From the NCBI RefSeq assembly GCF_000280925.3, contig NZ_CP012109.1, forward strand, positions 7,336,501 to 7,400,500: DNA of 64,000 nt, written 5' to 3'. The notes under the pieces were generated by a model that was not told where the DNA came from, searched no databases, and saw only the letters and a list, made by a program, of their open reading frames with translations. Positions 1-8,444 of this stretch are shown one piece after another (the first letter of the stretch is position 1; every line of letters begins with the position of its first letter). Both the position numbers and the translations under genes were made by a program. Origin of the DNA: Myxococcus hansupus (GTDB taxonomy: Bacteria > Myxococcota > Myxococcia > Myxococcales > Myxococcaceae).

Positions 1-980
1 TTGGCCGCCTCCGACACGGGGTACTGGAGCAGGTAGAGCGCGAAGCTGGCCCCACCCAGCTTCACGCACAGGGGCCGCGACAGCAGCCACCCCAGGGCCC
101 CGCCCCCGCGCGCCAGGCCGTACACCAGCAGCCCGGACGCGGGCGCCAGCAGCGCGTTGTGCATCAGCGGGTATGCGATTCGAGAGCCCGCGGCCCCCGC
201 GACCACCAGCAGCGCGGTGCCCAGCGCCGCCAACACCGCGCCCGAGCGCCCCGCCCCTCCCGCCGCCCGCTCCCGCACGAAGGCCCAGCCCAGCAGCACG
301 CCGAAGAGGAACTCTGGCAGCCGCGCCAGCGGGTTCACCTTGAGCGCCGTCAGCCACGTCCCGGACGACGCGGCGTCGACGGGGCCAGGTCCATCCGGCG
401 TCAGCGCCAGGTACAGCAGCGGCGGCGCCAATCCCAACACCCACGTGACGCCCAAGGCACCGGGAAGCCACGAGGGCCGCAAGCGGGACAGGCCACGCGA
501 CAGCCATGGGAACACGCCGTAGAAGCACGCCTCCACCGCCACGGACCAGCCCGGCGGATTCCAGTACAGCGCCAGCCGCGGCAGCCACGCCTGGAGCAGC
601 GTCAACGCGGCCAGCCCGCCCACGGCCAGCTTCGCGGCGGCCATCGCCCAGCCGTTGGTCTCCACGGACGCCGCGATGGTGGTGGGCGCCGACAGGAGGA
701 AGGCCAGCACGTAGACGGGGTACACGCGGGCGACGCGCGCGGCCCAGAAGGCCCGGGGCGGCGTCTCCATGCGCCCGTCCGCGTCCAGGTAGTTCCAGGC
801 GAGCACGAAGCCGGACAGGACGAAGAAGACGCCCACGGCGGCATAACCCGCGCCCACCCAGTTGCGCAGCACTTCGGGCGCCGACCCCAGGGTGGGCGCC
901 GCGAAGTGGAACAACACGACGTGCAGGGCCGCGAAGAACCGCAGCCCCGTGAGCGCGTCGAGGGAACGACGACTGCTCAC
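1..980 (-). CDS. OafA/YrhL-type membrane acyltransferase (partial, C-terminus off window)
   Basis: The frame is open from a GTG at 980 down to the window edge, about 326 codons, so the C-terminus is missing. The N-terminus carries the acyltransferase-3 signature LTGLRFFAALHVVLFHF with the conserved histidine in the first membrane segment. This is followed by GVFFVLSGFVLAW and WSVAVEAFYGVFPW, both typical of the family, and then repeated hydrophobic segments. Members move acetyl or other acyl groups onto sugars of surface polysaccharides at the inner membrane. The GTG lies only 2 nt past the stop of the UDP-glucose dehydrogenase gene, so the two are almost certainly co-transcribed. That fits a role in decorating the polysaccharide made by this locus. 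The substrate cannot be read from the sequence. Confidence 0.85.
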   Translation of the reverse strand, partial: MSSRRSLDALTGLRFFAALHVVLFHFAAPTLGSAPEVLRNWVGAGYAAVGVFFVLSGFVLAWNYLDADGRMETPPRAFWAARVARVYPVYVLAFLLSAPTTIAASVETNGWAMAAAKLAVGGLAALTLLQAWLPRLALYWNPPGWSVAVEACFYGVFPWLSRGLSRLRPSWLPGALGVTWVLGLAPPLLYLALTPDGPGPVDAASSGTWLTALKVNPLARLPEFLFGVLLGWAFVRERAAGGAGRSGAVLAALGTALLVVAGAAGSRIAYPLMHNALLAPASGLLVYGLARGGGALGWLLSRPLCVKLGGASFALYLLQYPVSEAA

Positions 981-982
981 CG

Positions 983-2281
983 CTACCGCCGGCCGATGCC
1001 GTAGTACGTGAAGCCCAGCTCACGCATGCGCGCCGGGTCGTACACGTTGCGGCCGTCGAACACGACGGGCGACTTCATCAGCGACTTCATGCGCTCGAAG
1101 TCCGGGTGGCGGAACTCGTTCCACTCCGTCACCACGAAGAGGCCGTCCACGCCCTCCAGCGCCTCGTAGGGCACCGACGCGTAGCGGATGCGCTCACCGA
1201 AGACGCGCTTGGCGGTGTGCGGGGACACCGGGTCATGCGCGATGACCTGGGCGCCCTTGCCGATGAGGCCCTCGATGACCTCGATGGACGGCGCCTCGCG
1301 CATGTCGTCCGTCTTCGGCTTGAAGGCCAGACCCCACACGCCGAACTTGCGGCCCTCCAGCGAGCCGTAGTGCTTGGTGGCCTTGTTCACCAGCAGCTTC
1401 TTCTGGCGCTCGTTGGTGCGCTCCACGGCGCGCAGCAGGTCCAGCTCCAGGCCGTAGTCACGCGCGGTGGCCACCAGCGCCTTCACGTCCTTGGGGAAGC
1501 AGGAGCCGCCGTAGCCCACGCCCGGGAAGAGGAACGGGTAGCCAATGCGCTTGTCCGAGCCCAGGCCCTTGCGCACGAAGTCCACGTCCGCGCCCACCTT
1601 CTCGCAGAGCGCGGCGATGTCGTTCATGAACGAGATGCGCGTGGCCAGCATCGCGTTGGCCGCGTACTTCGTCAGCTCCGCCGAACGCGTGTCCATGAAG
1701 AGAATCGGGTTCTCGGTGCGCACGAAGGGCGAGTACAGGTCCCCCATCACCTTGCGCGCGCGCTCGGAGTCCACGCCGATGACGACGCGGTCCGGCTTGA
1801 GGAAGTCGTCCAGCGCGGCGCCTTCCTTGAGGAACTCCGGGTTGGAGACGACGTCGAACTCCACGCTCGTCACGCCGCGGATGGCCTCGCGAACCTTGTC
1901 CGCGGTGCCCACCGGCACGGTGCTCTTGTCCACCACCACCGTGTACTGCTTCATCGCCTTGCCGACCTGCTCGGCGGCGGCCAGCACGTACTGGAGGTCG
2001 GCGTCGCCGCTCTCACCCTCGGGCGTGCCCACGGCGATGAAGACGACCTGCGCGTTGGTCACCGCCTCGGGCAGGTCCCGCGTGAAGAACAGGCGCTTCT
2101 CACGCACGTTCTTCTTGATGAGCTCTTCCAGACCCGGCTCGTAGATGGGCACTTCGCCTGCCTGGAGCATGCGGATCTTCCGCTCGTCGATGTCCACGCA
2201 CGTGACGTCGTTGCCCGAGTCCGCGAAGCAGGTGCCCGCGACAAGGCCGACGTAGCCGGTTCCGATGATGGCAATACGCAT
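983..2281 (-). CDS. ugd: UDP-glucose 6-dehydrogenase
   Basis: 432 residues, the normal length for bacterial Ugd. It oxidises UDP-glucose to UDP-glucuronate with two NAD+ in the cytosol, supplying an acidic sugar donor. The N-terminal Rossmann motif is IIGTGYVGLVAG (residues 5-16). The catalytic cysteine is C261 in GVGYGGSCFPKD. The C-terminal UDP-binding domain includes FGVWGLAFKPKTDDMRE. A UDP-mannose or UDP-ManNAc dehydrogenase is less likely given the GGSCFPKD context. It lies between an NTP_transf_5-like gene upstream and an acyltransferase 2 nt downstream, all leftward. It probably supplies glucuronic acid to the polysaccharide assembled by the genes up to 34 kb. Confidence 0.95.
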   Translation of the reverse strand: MRIAIIGTGYVGLVAGTCFADSGNDVTCVDIDERKIRMLQAGEVPIYEPGLEELIKKNVREKRLFFTRDLPEAVTNAQVVFIAVGTPEGESGDADLQYVLAAAEQVGKAMKQYTVVVDKSTVPVGTADKVREAIRGVTSVEFDVVSNPEFLKEGAALDDFLKPDRVVIGVDSERARKVMGDLYSPFVRTENPILFMDTRSAELTKYAANAMLATRISFMNDIAALCEKVGADVDFVRKGLGSDKRIGYPFLFPGVGYGGSCFPKDVKALVATARDYGLELDLLRAVERTNERQKKLLVNKATKHYGSLEGRKFGVWGLAFKPKTDDMREAPSIEVIEGLIGKGAQVIAHDPVSPHTAKRVFGERIRYASVPYEALEGVDGLFVVTEWNEFRHPDFERMKSLMKSPVVFDGRNVYDPARMRELGFTYYGIGRR

Positions 2282-2384
2282 TGAGGGAGCCCCAGTGAAT
2301 GTCTCTTAGAGGACTCATACGCCGGGAGGGAGTCCGAAAGGAAGCCCGTCCCGCCCTCGGGGCATGCCCGTCGAGCAGCCAGCC

Positions 2385-3359
2385 TTACTGGCCCGTGAGC
2401 AAGCGGCGCACCCGCTCCATCCCCTTGAGGGCGGACGTCTGTCCGGGGGTGCAGACAGGACCCACCACCGTCCTGTCCAGCAGCTCTCGCGTCGCCCTCC
2501 GCAGCGGCGGCAGCGCGGCCGTGGCGGCCGGGGCGGTCTCCGGAAACAGGCGCGTGACAATGGACAGGGACGTGTAGAGGGCCCGCTCCAGGCGCCACTC
2601 CGCGGCGCGGGACAGCAGCGCCGGCACATCCAACGGCCGCGAGTACACGCCGCCCATCCACTTCGCGCCGGTGACGAGCTCGCGCAGGTCGATGAAGGAC
2701 ACCCACGGCACCGCGTAGCCCTGGCGCGCGTGCTCCATCGCCGTCAGCAGCACCGCGTCCTCCAGGTCCGGGCGGAACAGGGAGGGGCCGTAGACGCGCA
2801 TCGGCTTGGCGCGCTCGAGGATGCCCGCGGCCTGCTCGCGGCGCCGGGGCCCCAGCACGTCCGAGTAGAGCAGGATGACGGTGCGCCCGTCCGACACCAC
2901 CTTCGTGGCGCCGCTGTTCTCGGTGTCGGGCTCCGGGACGAACTCGTGGTTGGCCAGGAAGCCGGCGAAGCCCTCCACGTCCAGGCGCTTCATCAGCATC
3001 TGAAGCTCGGGCACCGGCCGGAAGCCCACGTGGGGATAGAGCGTGTCCGCGAAGGACGCCGGTCCCATCAGCACCAGCTTGCGCCCCTCCAGCGCGCCCA
3101 CGATGCGCTTGAAGTTCACGAGCTTCATCACGTTGTCGTTGACGGAGCCCTGGTAGATGCTCAGCAGCTTGTCCCGCGCCCACTCGGGAGCGTTGCCCGC
3201 GCCCAACCGGTATTCCAGGTTGTAGGCCGCCAGCGGCGCCAGGCCCTGGACGATGGCCCAATCCACGTACGCCTCCCACGGCGCCCCTCGCAGCGCGCCA
3301 CGGGGCGGATCGAACGAGGAGAGCACGCGGAAGGTGTCGAGCAGACTGGCGGCGGACAT
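2385..3359 (-). CDS. NTP_transf_5-like protein with degenerate active site
   Basis: 324 residues from an ATG at 3359 that has a GGGGGTGG ribosome site about 6 nt upstream; an in-frame ATG at 3386 is less likely. The layout follows the NTP_transf_5 (PF14907) nucleotidyltransferase family found in polysaccharide loci: a helical N-terminus (LAPLAAYNLEYRLG), then LVLMGPASFADTLYPHVGFR. The family motif continues with R-x-x-x-D-x-D-L-L-V, but here the segment reads RPVPELQMLM, so the metal-binding aspartates are missing. The intact version lies at 7360-8400. The fold assignment is inference from motif order; the protein may bind rather than transfer nucleotides. It precedes ugd by about 100 nt on the same strand. 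Confidence 0.6.
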   Translation of the reverse strand: MSAASLLDTFRVLSSFDPPRGALRGAPWEAYVDWAIVQGLAPLAAYNLEYRLGAGNAPEWARDKLLSIYQGSVNDNVMKLVNFKRIVGALEGRKLVLMGPASFADTLYPHVGFRPVPELQMLMKRLDVEGFAGFLANHEFVPEPDTENSGATKVVSDGRTVILLYSDVLGPRRREQAAGILERAKPMRVYGPSLFRPDLEDAVLLTAMEHARQGYAVPWVSFIDLRELVTGAKWMGGVYSRPLDVPALLSRAAEWRLERALYTSLSIVTRLFPETAPAATAALPPLRRATRELLDRTVVGPVCTPGQTSALKGMERVRRLLTGQ

Positions 3360-3562
3360 GGCCACCCCCTTTAACGGTCCGGACACATGCCCTGCAACGC
3401 CCGCGAGACGTCACCCCCTCTGTGAACCATCCGTCACTCCCAGGCGCCAGGGATGAACATCCGACACCCGCAGGCCCTGGGGGGTGGGTCGCCGAACGCA
3501 GCCGAGTGAATACCTGGGCCGCCCGGTACGTCGCGGACCGGGCAGGCATTCGAGGAGGCGGC
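3360..3562. other. Intergenic region between divergent genes
   Basis: 203 nt between the leftward NTP_transf_5-like gene and the rightward FG-GAP lipoprotein gene, so promoters for both should lie here. I see AGGAGG at 3553-3558 just before the rightward ATG and a GGGGGTGG site for the leftward gene. I could not pick out a convincing -35/-10 pair. Confidence 0.5.
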
Positions 3563-6325
3563 ATGGCGCAGCAAGGAAGGTCGGATGGGCGGCCGGGCCG
3601 GTGGCTCACGCTCGGCGCACTGGGGTTGGCGGCGTGCACCAGCACGACAGCGCCCGAGGAACCCCCGGCGTACAACAACAGCACCGTCGACGAATCCGAG
3701 GCGCGGTGCGAGGTGCGCCCGCCCTTCGAACCGCACTTCGAGCCCGAAGTGGAGTGGGCCTGGACGGCCAGCCCCCTGGTGCCCACGCACATCAACGTGC
3801 AGACCACGCCCGTGGTGGTGGACGTCAACCAGGACGGCGTCCCCGACGTCGTGTTCAACAGCTTCGAGGGCTGGAACTTCAAGACGAATGGCGTGCTGCG
3901 CGCCATCAGCGGCGCGGACGGCTCGGACTTGTGGGCCGTCACCGACCCCGCCTACCGCACGCGAGGCTCGGCGACCGTGGCCGCGGGCGACATCGACGGC
4001 GACGGCAAGGTGGAGCTGTGCACCGTGCCCGAGAGCGCCCGGGGCATCATCTGTTTCGAGCACACCGGCGCCTTCAAGTTCCGCGCGGACGGCCCCCCGC
4101 TCGACTGGGGTGGCGTGTCCCTGGCGGACCTGGACGGTGACGGGTCGGTGGAAATCATCGCTGGCAACCATGTCTATGACAGCACCGGGACGCTCCGGTG
4201 GGTGGGCAGCGACGGCGTGGGCAGCCCGGTCAACGACACCGGCCCCCTCTCCTTCGCGGTGGACCTGGACGGCGACGGGTTCCAGGAGGTGGTGAACGGC
4301 CGCGCCATCTACCGGCATGACGGCACGCTCAAGTGCAAGGCCTCGGAGCTGGGGCATGGCCTGTCGGGCGTGGGCAACTTCGACGCCGGCCCCGAGGGCG
4401 AAGTGGTGGTGGTGTGGAACGGCCACGTGTCGTTGATGGACGCGAACTGCCGGGTGAAGTGGACCGTGCAGCACCCGGGCGGCGGCGTGGGCGGACCGCC
4501 CAACATCGCGGACTTCGACGGTGACGGTCAGCCGGAGATTGGCGTGGCGGGCGCGTCCCACTACGCCGTGTTCGAGGCGGACGGCCGGGTGAAGTGGCTG
4601 AGCCCGACGCGGGACCACAGCTCCAACCGCACGGGCTCGTCCACCTTCGACTTCGAGGGCGACGGCCGCGCCGAGGTCGTCTACGCCGACGAGACGGCGC
4701 TGCGCATCTACGACGGCGTCACCGGCGAGGTCCGCTTCGAGGCGCCGCACAGCTCCTGCACCGCCTATGAGAACCCGGTCGTCGTGGACGTGGACGGCGA
4801 CGGCAACGCGGAAATCGTCGTCGCGCAGAACACGGCCTGCGGCTACGGGAGCTTCCAGGGCATCCGCGTGTACCGCGACCGCAAGGACGGCTGGGTGAAC
4901 ACGCGCCGAATCTGGAACCAGCACGCGTACTCCGTCACCAACGTGAATGACGATGGCACCATTCCCGCGCGCCCGGTGAGCAACTGGTTGGCGCCGGGTC
5001 TCAACACCTTCCGCACCAACAGCCAGGGCACGGGCGGCGTGCGGCCGTTCGCGGCGCCGGACCTCGTCATCGGACAGGTCACGTCCACCTGCGCGGGCGA
5101 TGACGCGGTGCTGCTCCAGGCGCGGGTGCGCAACCAGGGCGATGCGCCGGCCTCGGCGGGTGTGAAGGTGGCCTTCTACCTGGACGGGATGGGTGAGAAC
5201 GGCACGCTGCTCGGCGTGGCCACGGTGCCGCACACGCTGGGCGCGGGCGAGGAGACCTCCGTGGAGCTGGCGCTCGCTGCGCCCGCGGGCGGCTGGGTGC
5301 TGGTGTTCGCGTCGGTGGATGACGATGGCACCGGCACCGGACGGGAGCTGGAGTGCCGCGAGGACAACAACACCACCCGGGCCCAGGTGAAGATGGAGTG
5401 CTCGCCCAACGTGCCGCCGGTGGCGCTGTGCCGCGACGTCACGGTGGAGGCCGATGCCCAGTGCCGGGCGCGGGCCAGCGTGGATGACGGCAGTCACGAC
5501 CCGGACGGGCAGCCCGGTCCCTTCACGGTGACGCAGTCGGGCTCCGGCGCCTTCGGCCTGGGACGGCACCCGGTGACGCTGACGGCCTTCGACGGCGAGG
5601 ACAGCGCGGTGTGCACAGCCAAGGTGACGGTGGTGGACACGACACTGCCGTCCATCGTCTGCCCGGGGCCGCAGGTGCTGGAGTGCGTGGGCGGCGGCGC
5701 GGAGGCCACGTACACGGCCCGCGCGGAGGACAACTGCGGTCCGGTGCAGGTCGAGTGCACGCCGCCCGCGGGCTCACGGTTCCCGTTGGGTCGCTCGGTG
5801 GTGGATTGCAACGCGACGGACGGCTCCGGCAACGCGTGCGGCTGCGCCTTCTCCGTGACGGTGCGGGACACCCGCGCGCCCGTGCCGGGTGCATCCCGGG
5901 GCAAGCGGCTGTGGCCCGCGGACCACCAGTACCGCACGGTGACGCTGGCGGAGTGCGCTGCCCCGGCGAGGGACGCGTGCCTGGGCGAGCTGCCGCTGGA
6001 GCAGTACGGCCGCATCATCCGGGTGACGTCGGATGAGTCCGAGGACGTCCCGGGCATCTGCGACGGCACCACCTGCGATGACATCGACGTGCGGGTGAAC
6101 GCCACGTCCGTGCAGCTCCGCGCCGAGCGCGACGACACCGGCGATGGCCGCGTCTACACGGTGCACTACGTGGTCGCGGACCCGTCCGGCAACCAGGCCG
6201 AAGGCCGCTGCACCGTGGAGGTGCCGCGCGACTCGGCGGGACAGCACGTCGTCGACAGCGGTCCCCAGTACTGCGTGGGCCAGGGCTGCGCTCCTGGATT
6301 GGGCGGCAGCCCGCTGTGCCCTTGA
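3563..6325 (+). CDS. VCBS/FG-GAP repeat lipoprotein with CARDB-like and HYR-like domains
   Basis: 920 residues from an ATG at 3563 preceded by AGGAGG 4 nt upstream. The longer frame back to 3422 lacks such a site and would bury the signal peptide. A lipoprotein signal ends in GALGLAAC with the lipidated Cys at residue 25. Residues about 65-430 hold at least seven calcium-binding-type repeats of the D-x-D-G-D-G-x-x-E pattern, for example DIDGDGKVE and DVDGDGNAE, suggesting a beta-propeller. Residues about 500-610 resemble a CARDB adhesion module and about 615-770 contain two HYR-like beta-sandwiches rich in paired cysteines. Likely exposed on the outer membrane, binding or structural. No enzyme motif is seen and the function is unknown. 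Confidence 0.8.
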   Translation: MAQQGRSDGRPGRWLTLGALGLAACTSTTAPEEPPAYNNSTVDESEARCEVRPPFEPHFEPEVEWAWTASPLVPTHINVQTTPVVVDVNQDGVPDVVFNSFEGWNFKTNGVLRAISGADGSDLWAVTDPAYRTRGSATVAAGDIDGDGKVELCTVPESARGIICFEHTGAFKFRADGPPLDWGGVSLADLDGDGSVEIIAGNHVYDSTGTLRWVGSDGVGSPVNDTGPLSFAVDLDGDGFQEVVNGRAIYRHDGTLKCKASELGHGLSGVGNFDAGPEGEVVVVWNGHVSLMDANCRVKWTVQHPGGGVGGPPNIADFDGDGQPEIGVAGASHYAVFEADGRVKWLSPTRDHSSNRTGSSTFDFEGDGRAEVVYADETALRIYDGVTGEVRFEAPHSSCTAYENPVVVDVDGDGNAEIVVAQNTACGYGSFQGIRVYRDRKDGWVNTRRIWNQHAYSVTNVNDDGTIPARPVSNWLAPGLNTFRTNSQGTGGVRPFAAPDLVIGQVTSTCAGDDAVLLQARVRNQGDAPASAGVKVAFYLDGMGENGTLLGVATVPHTLGAGEETSVELALAAPAGGWVLVFASVDDDGTGTGRELECREDNNTTRAQVKMECSPNVPPVALCRDVTVEADAQCRARASVDDGSHDPDGQPGPFTVTQSGSGAFGLGRHPVTLTAFDGEDSAVCTAKVTVVDTTLPSIVCPGPQVLECVGGGAEATYTARAEDNCGPVQVECTPPAGSRFPLGRSVVDCNATDGSGNACGCAFSVTVRDTRAPVPGASRGKRLWPADHQYRTVTLAECAAPARDACLGELPLEQYGRIIRVTSDESEDVPGICDGTTCDDIDVRVNATSVQLRAERDDTGDGRVYTVHYVVADPSGNQAEGRCTVEVPRDSAGQHVVDSGPQYCVGQGCAPGLGGSPLCP

Positions 6326-6338
6326 GGTGACAGTGGAA

Positions 6339-6369
6339 GGGGCGTGGAGCGAGGTCGCTCCACTGCCCC
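6339..6369. terminator. Strong bidirectional terminator-like hairpin
   Basis: GGGGC plus GTGGAGCGA (6339-6352), a GG turn, then TCGCTCCAC, a single bulged T and GCCCC (6355-6369) form a 14-bp stem with one bulge. It sits exactly in the 56-nt gap between two convergent stops (6325 and 6382). There is no T-run, as is common in GC-rich genomes. Termination in both directions is inferred. Confidence 0.7.
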
Positions 6370-6381
6370 GCTTCCGCCGCG

Positions 6382-6816
6382 TCAGGAGCCGCGACGCTGG
6401 TCCAGCTCGGCGCGCAGCTTCTCCTCCCGGGCGCGCAACTCCGGCGTGAACTCGGCGCCGAAGTCTTCCAGTTCGTAGAAGGGACGGATTTCCAGGTCCG
6501 ACTCCTCGCCGGGCATCGGGTCCGGGCAACGGCGCGCCCACTCCAGCGCCTCCTCCATCGACTTCACCTGCCAGATCCAATAGCCGGCCACGAGTTCCTT
6601 CGTCTCGGCGAAGGGACCGTCGATGACGCGCTTGGTTCCGTTCGAGAACCGGACGCGCTTGCCGGCGCTGCTCGGCTTGAGGCCATCTCCATCCAGAATC
6701 ACCCCGGCCTTCACCAGCTCCTCGTTGAACTTGCCCATGGCCGCGAACATCTTCTCGTCGGGCATCACCCCGGCCTCGGAGTTCTTCGTCGCCTTCACGA
6801 GCACCATGACCTTCAT
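6382..6816 (-). CDS. YCII-related (DGPF-domain) protein
   Basis: 144 residues from the ATG at 6816, which has AAAGGA about 8 nt upstream; an ATG at 6843 gives nine extra residues and no better site. The N-terminus is MKVMVLVKATKNSEAG and the centre has the diagnostic motif VIDGPFAETKELVAGYWIWQ. These place it in the YCII/PhnB-like DGPF family, small dimeric alpha-beta barrel proteins often encoded next to ECF sigma factors. No sigma gene is adjacent here. Biochemical role is unknown for most members. It stands alone between a convergent lipoprotein gene and a long intergenic stretch and appears unrelated to the polysaccharide genes. Confidence 0.85.
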   Translation of the reverse strand: MKVMVLVKATKNSEAGVMPDEKMFAAMGKFNEELVKAGVILDGDGLKPSSAGKRVRFSNGTKRVIDGPFAETKELVAGYWIWQVKSMEEALEWARRCPDPMPGEESDLEIRPFYELEDFGAEFTPELRAREEKLRAELDQRRGS

Positions 6817-7172
6817 CGCTGTGTCCTTTCGGTTGGGGGCCACTGCCCCGTTCTGAAATGGCGACGAATCAGCCGAACGCGGATCGACACGGCTCAGAGA
6901 AAATCGACACGGCGTCCGTGTGCGCCCAAAGGCTGAGGAAATTCAGCCACCTACGCAGCGGGGGCTTCAAAGGCAGCCACCCGAGGGGGCGGCTGAACAG
7001 CCGCGCCACGGCCTGTGGGACGAGCGCGTCTGTCTGAGCACAGGGATTTGGGCTTCGTCGCGTGCGCAACCTTGCGCCCACCCCGACTTTGACCGCCAGC
7101 GGAGGCCACTGGCGAAATCTCCCCTGGCCCACGTCACACAGCGGCGTGGCCACTCACGGAAGGCAGGCTCAC
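6817..7172. other. 356-nt intergenic region with several small repeats
   Basis: No coding frame is supportable here. The stretch is visibly less GC-rich than its surroundings. It holds a direct repeat of ATCGACACGGC (6883-6893 and 6903-6913, 20 nt apart). It also holds three inverted repeats: GCGGCT-GAAC-AGCCGC (6989-7004), GCGCAA-CC-TTGCGC (7064-7077) and CGCCAG-N9-CTGGCG (about 7091-7111). The region should contain the promoters of the leftward YCII gene and the rightward small lipoprotein gene. The direct repeat lies upstream of the YCII gene and could be an operator. Confidence 0.45.
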
Positions 7173-7358
7173 ATGAAGGCGATGCTTGCAGCACTGGCCG
7201 TCACGATGGGGATGCTGGCTGGCTGCGGTTCCATTCCCGCTGAAGAAACACCGCCGGAACCAGAGGGAGTCACTTCCGCGCAGCAGTCGTGTGAGTGCCA
7301 CAATGACGGCTGCTGCTCCATATTGATTTGCCCGTACATAGACCCCGACTGCATCTGA
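7173..7358 (+). CDS. Small cysteine-rich lipoprotein
   Basis: 61 residues from an ATG at 7173 with GGAAGG about 10 nt upstream. The signal peptide MKAMLAALAVTMGMLAGC ends in a lipobox with Cys18 as the predicted lipid anchor. The mature part is only about 43 residues: an acidic Pro/Glu spacer (EETPPEPEG) and then a short tail with six more cysteines in the spacing CxC, CC, C, C. Such a tail suggests a disulfide knot or metal site in the envelope. No family recognised. The frame is read upstream as far as 7062, but that part has no signal or ribosome site. Its stop is next to the convergent end of the NTP_transf_5 gene at 7360. Confidence 0.65.
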   Translation: MKAMLAALAVTMGMLAGCGSIPAEETPPEPEGVTSAQQSCECHNDGCCSILICPYIDPDCI

Positions 7359-7359
7359 A

Positions 7360-8400
7360 TCAGGGGCGCCGCCATCTCGCCCGTACGGCATTCCGCGCGC
7401 GCCGGACGCCGTACCGGGCCACGGAGCCCATCCGTGGCGCCAGCAGCAGCTTCGCCGCCATCCATCCGGCGCGGCTGTCCAGGAGCGATGCCCCCAGGAG
7501 TCTCGCGTCGGAGAAGAAGCGCCGCGCGAGCACCTGCTGCCAGCGCGGCGGCGCCAGCGCCTCCAGCACCTCATCCGGAACGGGCGCCGAGAACAGCCGC
7601 CGCGCCGCATCCCACGCGTACCAGACGGCATGCGGGAACGCCGTGCCACGGGCCCGCTCCACCACGGTCCGCCAGTCCAGCCGGGCCTCCGACAGCGCCA
7701 GCAACTTCAAGTCGAAGAGCCACGCCAGCCGCTGCAACGCGTGGTTGCTCGCATGCAGCGCCAGGTACACGGCTTCGTCCTCGGGCCGCAGCCACCGCAC
7801 GGCGCGCCCGTCCACCACCCCTGTCTCCGCGCGCGCCAGCAGCGCGTCCCCCTCCAGCGCCTCGCCCCAACCCGCGAGCGCACGGAAGTGCAGCTCCACC
7901 AGCCCCATCGGCCCTTCGAGCTCCAGGTGGTGGGAGTCCTCCTCGCCATGACGAGCGCCGTCGTCCCCCCGTGCCGACAGCCCCACGCGGGCCAGCGCCT
8001 GCACCGCGGCGCCGACGTCCGCACGGCCCACGAGCAGATCCACATCCGTGGTCGCTCGCTGCAGCGGGTCCGGATACAGCCGCAGCGCCAGCCCATACCC
8101 CTTGAGCAGCACCGGCACCTGCCCCACGGATGCCAACGCCTCCAGGCTCCGCAGCAGCAGCGTCTTCACCCGCAGCACCCGCGCCGCGTTCCCCAGGGAC
8201 TCCCTGCGCAGGGATGTCCTCGCGGCCTCCGGCAACACCCAGCCCGCACGGGACACGGCATGGTCCACGAAGCCCACCAGCCCGTGCCCCACCGCCGCGC
8301 GGACGAGTCCGTCCGCCTCCGAGCCCTCCGGAGCAGCGCACGCCGGAACCTCCGGCCACGCCCGCAGCAGCGCGTGAAGCGCGCCCGTGCCCTCGGGCAT
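7360..8400 (-). CDS. NTP_transf_5 family nucleotidyltransferase
   Basis: 346 residues from an ATG at 8400 preceded by GGAGGGAGG. An alternative ATG at 8445 overlaps the upstream stop as TGATG and would add 15 residues; either is credible and both imply translational coupling. The family signature is complete: VPVLLKGYGLALRLYPDP (about residues 95-112) followed by RATTDVDLLVGR, with the two aspartates of the D-x-D metal site. Members are predicted to transfer nucleotidyl groups and are common in polysaccharide and lasso-peptide loci, but their substrates are mostly unknown. It follows the initiating transferase gene in one leftward unit, so a role in polysaccharide synthesis is inferred. Confidence 0.8.
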   Translation of the reverse strand: MPEGTGALHALLRAWPEVPACAAPEGSEADGLVRAAVGHGLVGFVDHAVSRAGWVLPEAARTSLRRESLGNAARVLRVKTLLLRSLEALASVGQVPVLLKGYGLALRLYPDPLQRATTDVDLLVGRADVGAAVQALARVGLSARGDDGARHGEEDSHHLELEGPMGLVELHFRALAGWGEALEGDALLARAETGVVDGRAVRWLRPEDEAVYLALHASNHALQRLAWLFDLKLLALSEARLDWRTVVERARGTAFPHAVWYAWDAARRLFSAPVPDEVLEALAPPRWQQVLARRFFSDARLLGASLLDSRAGWMAAKLLLAPRMGSVARYGVRRARNAVRARWRRP

Positions 8401-8444
8401 CGCCTCCCTCCGCTGGGCGCGAGACGACGCTCGCCCCTCCCGCA

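Noticed and set aside
1106-2284. Long rightward frame antisense to ugd.
   Set aside because: Its composition (His/Arg/Leu-rich, no domain) is that of a mirror frame in GC-rich DNA; ugd on the other strand is full length with all motifs.
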